From: Bacillota bacterium | Lineage (GTDB): Bacteria > Bacillota > Clostridia > Clostridiales > Clostridiaceae | Reading direction: 5' to 3' | DNA: 63,992 nucleotides | NCBI GenBank assembly: GCA_023399035.1 | Contig: JAEWQX010000244.1 | Span: 1 to 63,992, forward strand | Part shown: in pieces, positions 61,471-63,992 of the stretch | Numbering within the stretch: position 1 is the first letter of the stretch | How the letters are laid out: the number at the start of each line of letters is the position of its first letter | Made by a program: the position numbers and the translations under genes | Notes under the pieces: generated by a model | What the model was told of the DNA's origin: nothing | Database searches by the model: none | Seen by the model: the letters and a program-made list of their open reading frames with translations, nothing else

Positions 61471-63762
61471 TTATATAACTAACTTACTTTCTTTTAATTT
61501 ATCTACAAAAGGTTTAATCAGCTTGTTCCCTGCGCTTTTACATGTTATTCCAATCACAAGAGAAATAACCATATATATAGATAAAACAGCTATATCCTTA
61601 AATAATATGGAATATACAATTCCAGCCATTATCTGTCTCATTCCATTTATAGCATATGTAAATGGTAAATATGGCGCTATTACCTGGAACATTCTAGGGT
61701 TAACTTCTATCGGGAAGTTAGCACTGCTTGCTGCAACCTGAATAACTAATAATATTATTCCCATTACTATCCCACCATGTCCAAATAAACTTGTTGCAGT
61801 ATATATAATTACCATAAATACAATACTTACAAAAACAGTATAAAATACGAGCATAACTGGATGAATAGCATATACCTTAAGTATGTACAGAGCTCCAAGG
61901 CTTGCTACTATAGCTTGAAAAATCCCAATAAACATGAATAGAGCCATTCTACCAAAATATACTTCATAATGTTTATATTCTTCTTCGCCTTCTTCAGCAT
62001 GTACTTCAGTTCCTAAAAGAATTGAAAGCATGTATCCTCCAATCCATAAACATAATACTGTATAGAATGGTGTTGCTGTAGAACCATAATTAGGCCATGG
62101 GAAAAGTCTGTTATCTTCAATTTCAACTGGACTTGCCATGAAATCGCTCTGTGCCTCCCAGTCATTCGTTATCATTTCTAATATTTCATCTATATCATCT
62201 TCATCATCAAACTGTTTTATTTTTAACGCCAGTTTATGAACCTTGTCCTGAAGATCAGGGAAATCATCCTGAAGCTTTACAAGTTCATCATGTGATCTGT
62301 TGGATATATCCATAAATGTATCGAGAATATTCTCTACATCAGGCAAAATTGCTTTTCCTTGTCCTAATAAGATCAAACTATTATCTCCAATATTTCTGAT
62401 AAGATCTATTTCAGTATTTATATCTTTTACAATATCGGTACTGTAATCGTCAATTATATCAGAAACAAGACTATGAATATCATCTACTAATACTACAGTA
62501 TCACTTAAAAACTGAGTATCTAGTTTTTCACCGTTATCAAGCTCTTCAATTTTATCATTGATTCTGTCTATAACAATGTGGAGCTTATGGTCAATAGTAT
62601 CAAGCCTGTTATTTATCATTGTTATGACCTTAGTCATATCCTTTAAATTTTTCTGCATGCTTTCAAGTGCTGCAACCTGCTTATTATATTGGTCTATAAG
62701 ATTTTCAACATTATCATCAATTTCTGTATCTTCATTTATGTCTATTTTAGGTATATCAATCTTCCATATTCTATTTAGAACTTTAGATATCTTCTTTAGC
62801 TGATCTCTTGTCCCTTCAACCGTTATCTGCATTGCTTCTGCTGTATCTAAAGCAGTAAGCAGTGTCTTTTTAGCTGTTTCAGGAAGTATATTTTCATCTA
62901 GATTTCTTAATGTAACACTTAATGAATCAAGTTTTTCCTCAGCATCTACAAGCTTATCCTTTATATCTGGTGATATCTCGTCCAGTTCACTTTGGATATC
63001 ATCAAGTGAATCTAGATTATCGTTAAGAAAAGTTTCACCTGCATCTGTGACATCATCTACAATAGGAAGTATTTCCTGAATTTCAGTCATAAGCTCTGAA
63101 GCAGTTATAGTTCCATTCACTGCACTGTCTAATAAATTACTAAGTTTAGGCATATTATCATCAAGTTCATATGTAGCATCCATTATTCTTCTCAGTTCAC
63201 TTCTGTTATCTTCAATATCTATTCCAACTTCATTACATACTCTGAAAACAAGACCTGAAACTGTCTTTACAATATTTTCATCAAGTTGGCTTTTAACTGT
63301 ATTGACTGCAGAATCTGTGAACTTTGGAGCAATAGGGTTTTTCTTTTCATTTGCAGTATAAATAAGCTTAGGCCTTTCTACATTTTTTCCAACCAATGTT
63401 GTAGTCTTTTCTGAAAAATCTTGCGGAATTACTATGGTTGCATAATATTCTTCCATAAGCAGCCCGTTATCTGCAGTTTCCTTATCTACAAAATCCCACC
63501 CCATCTTATCATTATCTTTCAGCTTATTGACCAGTTCATGGCCTAAATTAATATTCTTGTCCTTAAATACAGTACCCATATCTTCATTGACTACAGCAAC
63601 TTTTATCCCTGATGTGCTTGAATACGGATCCCATGATGCAAATATATTAACAAGAGAATATAATGAAGGAATTGCAATAAGTCCTATGACTATTCCCAGA
63701 GCAATCCAGTTTGTTATTATATTCTTAAAGTCTTTCTTAATTATCTTTATTATGTTCTTCAT
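61471..63762 (-). CDS. YhgE/Pip-type membrane protein, first copy
   Basis: 763 residues with the same plan as the downstream paralogue: N-terminal helix and SLYSLVNIFASWDPYSSTSG, a long extracellular helical region with paired Asn-Leu-Asp-Glu-Asn motifs (RNLDENILPETAK), and a C-terminal six-helix ABC-2-like membrane part starting near FPWPNYGSTATPF. Even the ribosome sites match (GAGGGATAC before ATG), so the pair arose by whole-gene duplication. The two may form a heteromer. Function is unknown. Confidence 0.85.
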   Translation of the reverse strand: MKNIIKIIKKDFKNIITNWIALGIVIGLIAIPSLYSLVNIFASWDPYSSTSGIKVAVVNEDMGTVFKDKNINLGHELVNKLKDNDKMGWDFVDKETADNGLLMEEYYATIVIPQDFSEKTTTLVGKNVERPKLIYTANEKKNPIAPKFTDSAVNTVKSQLDENIVKTVSGLVFRVCNEVGIDIEDNRSELRRIMDATYELDDNMPKLSNLLDSAVNGTITASELMTEIQEILPIVDDVTDAGETFLNDNLDSLDDIQSELDEISPDIKDKLVDAEEKLDSLSVTLRNLDENILPETAKKTLLTALDTAEAMQITVEGTRDQLKKISKVLNRIWKIDIPKIDINEDTEIDDNVENLIDQYNKQVAALESMQKNLKDMTKVITMINNRLDTIDHKLHIVIDRINDKIEELDNGEKLDTQFLSDTVVLVDDIHSLVSDIIDDYSTDIVKDINTEIDLIRNIGDNSLILLGQGKAILPDVENILDTFMDISNRSHDELVKLQDDFPDLQDKVHKLALKIKQFDDEDDIDEILEMITNDWEAQSDFMASPVEIEDNRLFPWPNYGSTATPFYTVLCLWIGGYMLSILLGTEVHAEEGEEEYKHYEVYFGRMALFMFIGIFQAIVASLGALYILKVYAIHPVMLVFYTVFVSIVFMVIIYTATSLFGHGGIVMGIILLVIQVAASSANFPIEVNPRMFQVIAPYLPFTYAINGMRQIMAGIVYSILFKDIAVLSIYMVISLVIGITCKSAGNKLIKPFVDKLKESKLVI

Positions 63763-63800
63763 GCTGTATCCCTCTGAATATTTATTAATATTTTATATAA

Positions 63801-63836
63801 ATTATATCATAGAAAAACTGACTATACGTCATTTTT
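63801..63836 (-). promoter_or_regulatory. Promoter -10 box and possible operator of the YhgE/Pip pair
   Basis: TATAAT (63801-63806) lies about 40 bp before the first YhgE gene. Its -35 position is poor and is instead covered by an inverted repeat, AAAAxTGAC-TATAC-GTCAxTTTT (63813-63836, x mismatched). This looks like a site for a dimeric repressor or activator, such as the TetR or MarR proteins that often control YhgE genes; the regulator is not in the window. Confidence 0.35.
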
Positions 63837-63992
63837 TTATATATTATGAAAAATTCTATTTCCACTATTATTTTTTGCTTTTTTACGTAATTAACCGTCT
63901 ATATAACAACCATAATTAAATTTTCCCCCATTATAATTTTAGCTTTTATAAAATAGTAATTATTTAAAATAATTCCAGTAATGAATAAAAGC

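Noticed and set aside
59158..63762. A type VII (ESX) secretion locus, suggested by the EsaA-like proteins
   Set aside because: No WXG100 protein, EssC-type ATPase or EssB is visible in the window, so only the YhgE/Pip assignment is supported.
1..63992. CRISPR array, rRNA, tRNA, prophage or insertion sequence
   Set aside because: I saw no regular direct-repeat array, no conserved rRNA segments, no tRNA-like cloverleaf with CCA-type ends, and no transposase, integrase or phage structural gene.

Overview
The window reads as chromosomal DNA of a low-GC, spore-forming Firmicute, most likely a saccharolytic Clostridium sensu stricto. The base composition is strongly AT-rich, ribosome binding sites are strong AGGAGG/AGGGGTG types, and the gene content fits: a PdaA-type spore-cortex deacetylase, an FchA-like cyclodeaminase, MurT/GatD, MutS2, a ZapA–U32 peptidase–MutS2 neighbourhood, and a pyrBI pair beside the Gram-positive pyrDK pair. 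Nearly all genes lie on the minus strand. I see no rRNA, tRNA, CRISPR array, insertion sequence or prophage, so this is mostly core genome.

Region by region. (1) 1-7.4 kb: de novo UMP synthesis, transcribed pyrB-pyrI-pyrC-pyrF-pyrK-pyrD, then a small wall-binding-repeat protein with its own promoter, then pyrE. Both pyrB and pyrE have a sigma-A promoter followed by a look-alike leader: a PyrR-binding-type stem-loop, an antiterminator arm and an intrinsic terminator. The pathway is therefore probably controlled at two separate attenuators by a PyrR encoded elsewhere. (2) 7.4-17.4 kb: a serine-hydrolase-fold protein without its serine, phosphofructokinase, UppP, a degenerate transglutaminase-like membrane protein, a TPR membrane protein, YchF with a damaged-looking start, PdaA, and small unknown proteins. 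(3) 17.4-27.3 kb: an FchA-like protein and a surface-polysaccharide cluster (TagA/WecG-type transferase, MurJ-family flippase, two glycosyltransferases, O-antigen-ligase-like polymerase) headed by a TPR protein, with phosphoglucomutase next door. (4) 27.7-34.5 kb: two tandem L25/Ctc genes, with a possible leader ORF, and sbcCD. (5) 34.6-45.2 kb: a GNAT acetyltransferase, an APC permease, a DUF523 protein, mutS2, a U32 peptidase and a ZapA-headed giant coiled-coil protein. (6) 45.4-52.9 kb: murT-gatD (lipid II amidation), a second polysaccharide deacetylase, a D,D-carboxypeptidase, a flavin reductase-like protein, a membrane acyltransferase and a YitT protein. (7) 53.2-64 kb: a NitT/TauT-type ABC importer, topB, TspO, and two tandem YhgE/Pip membrane proteins.

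The most unusual signals are: a dispersed inverted-repeat element present four times, each copy starting right after a TAA stop codon; a ZapA domain fused to roughly 600 residues of coiled coil; two enzyme-fold proteins lacking catalytic residues; and three genes (ychF, the DUF523 gene, murT) whose start codons do not fit their ribosome binding sites. I found no clearly new multi-gene system. The repeat family and the ZapA coiled-coil protein are the best leads.
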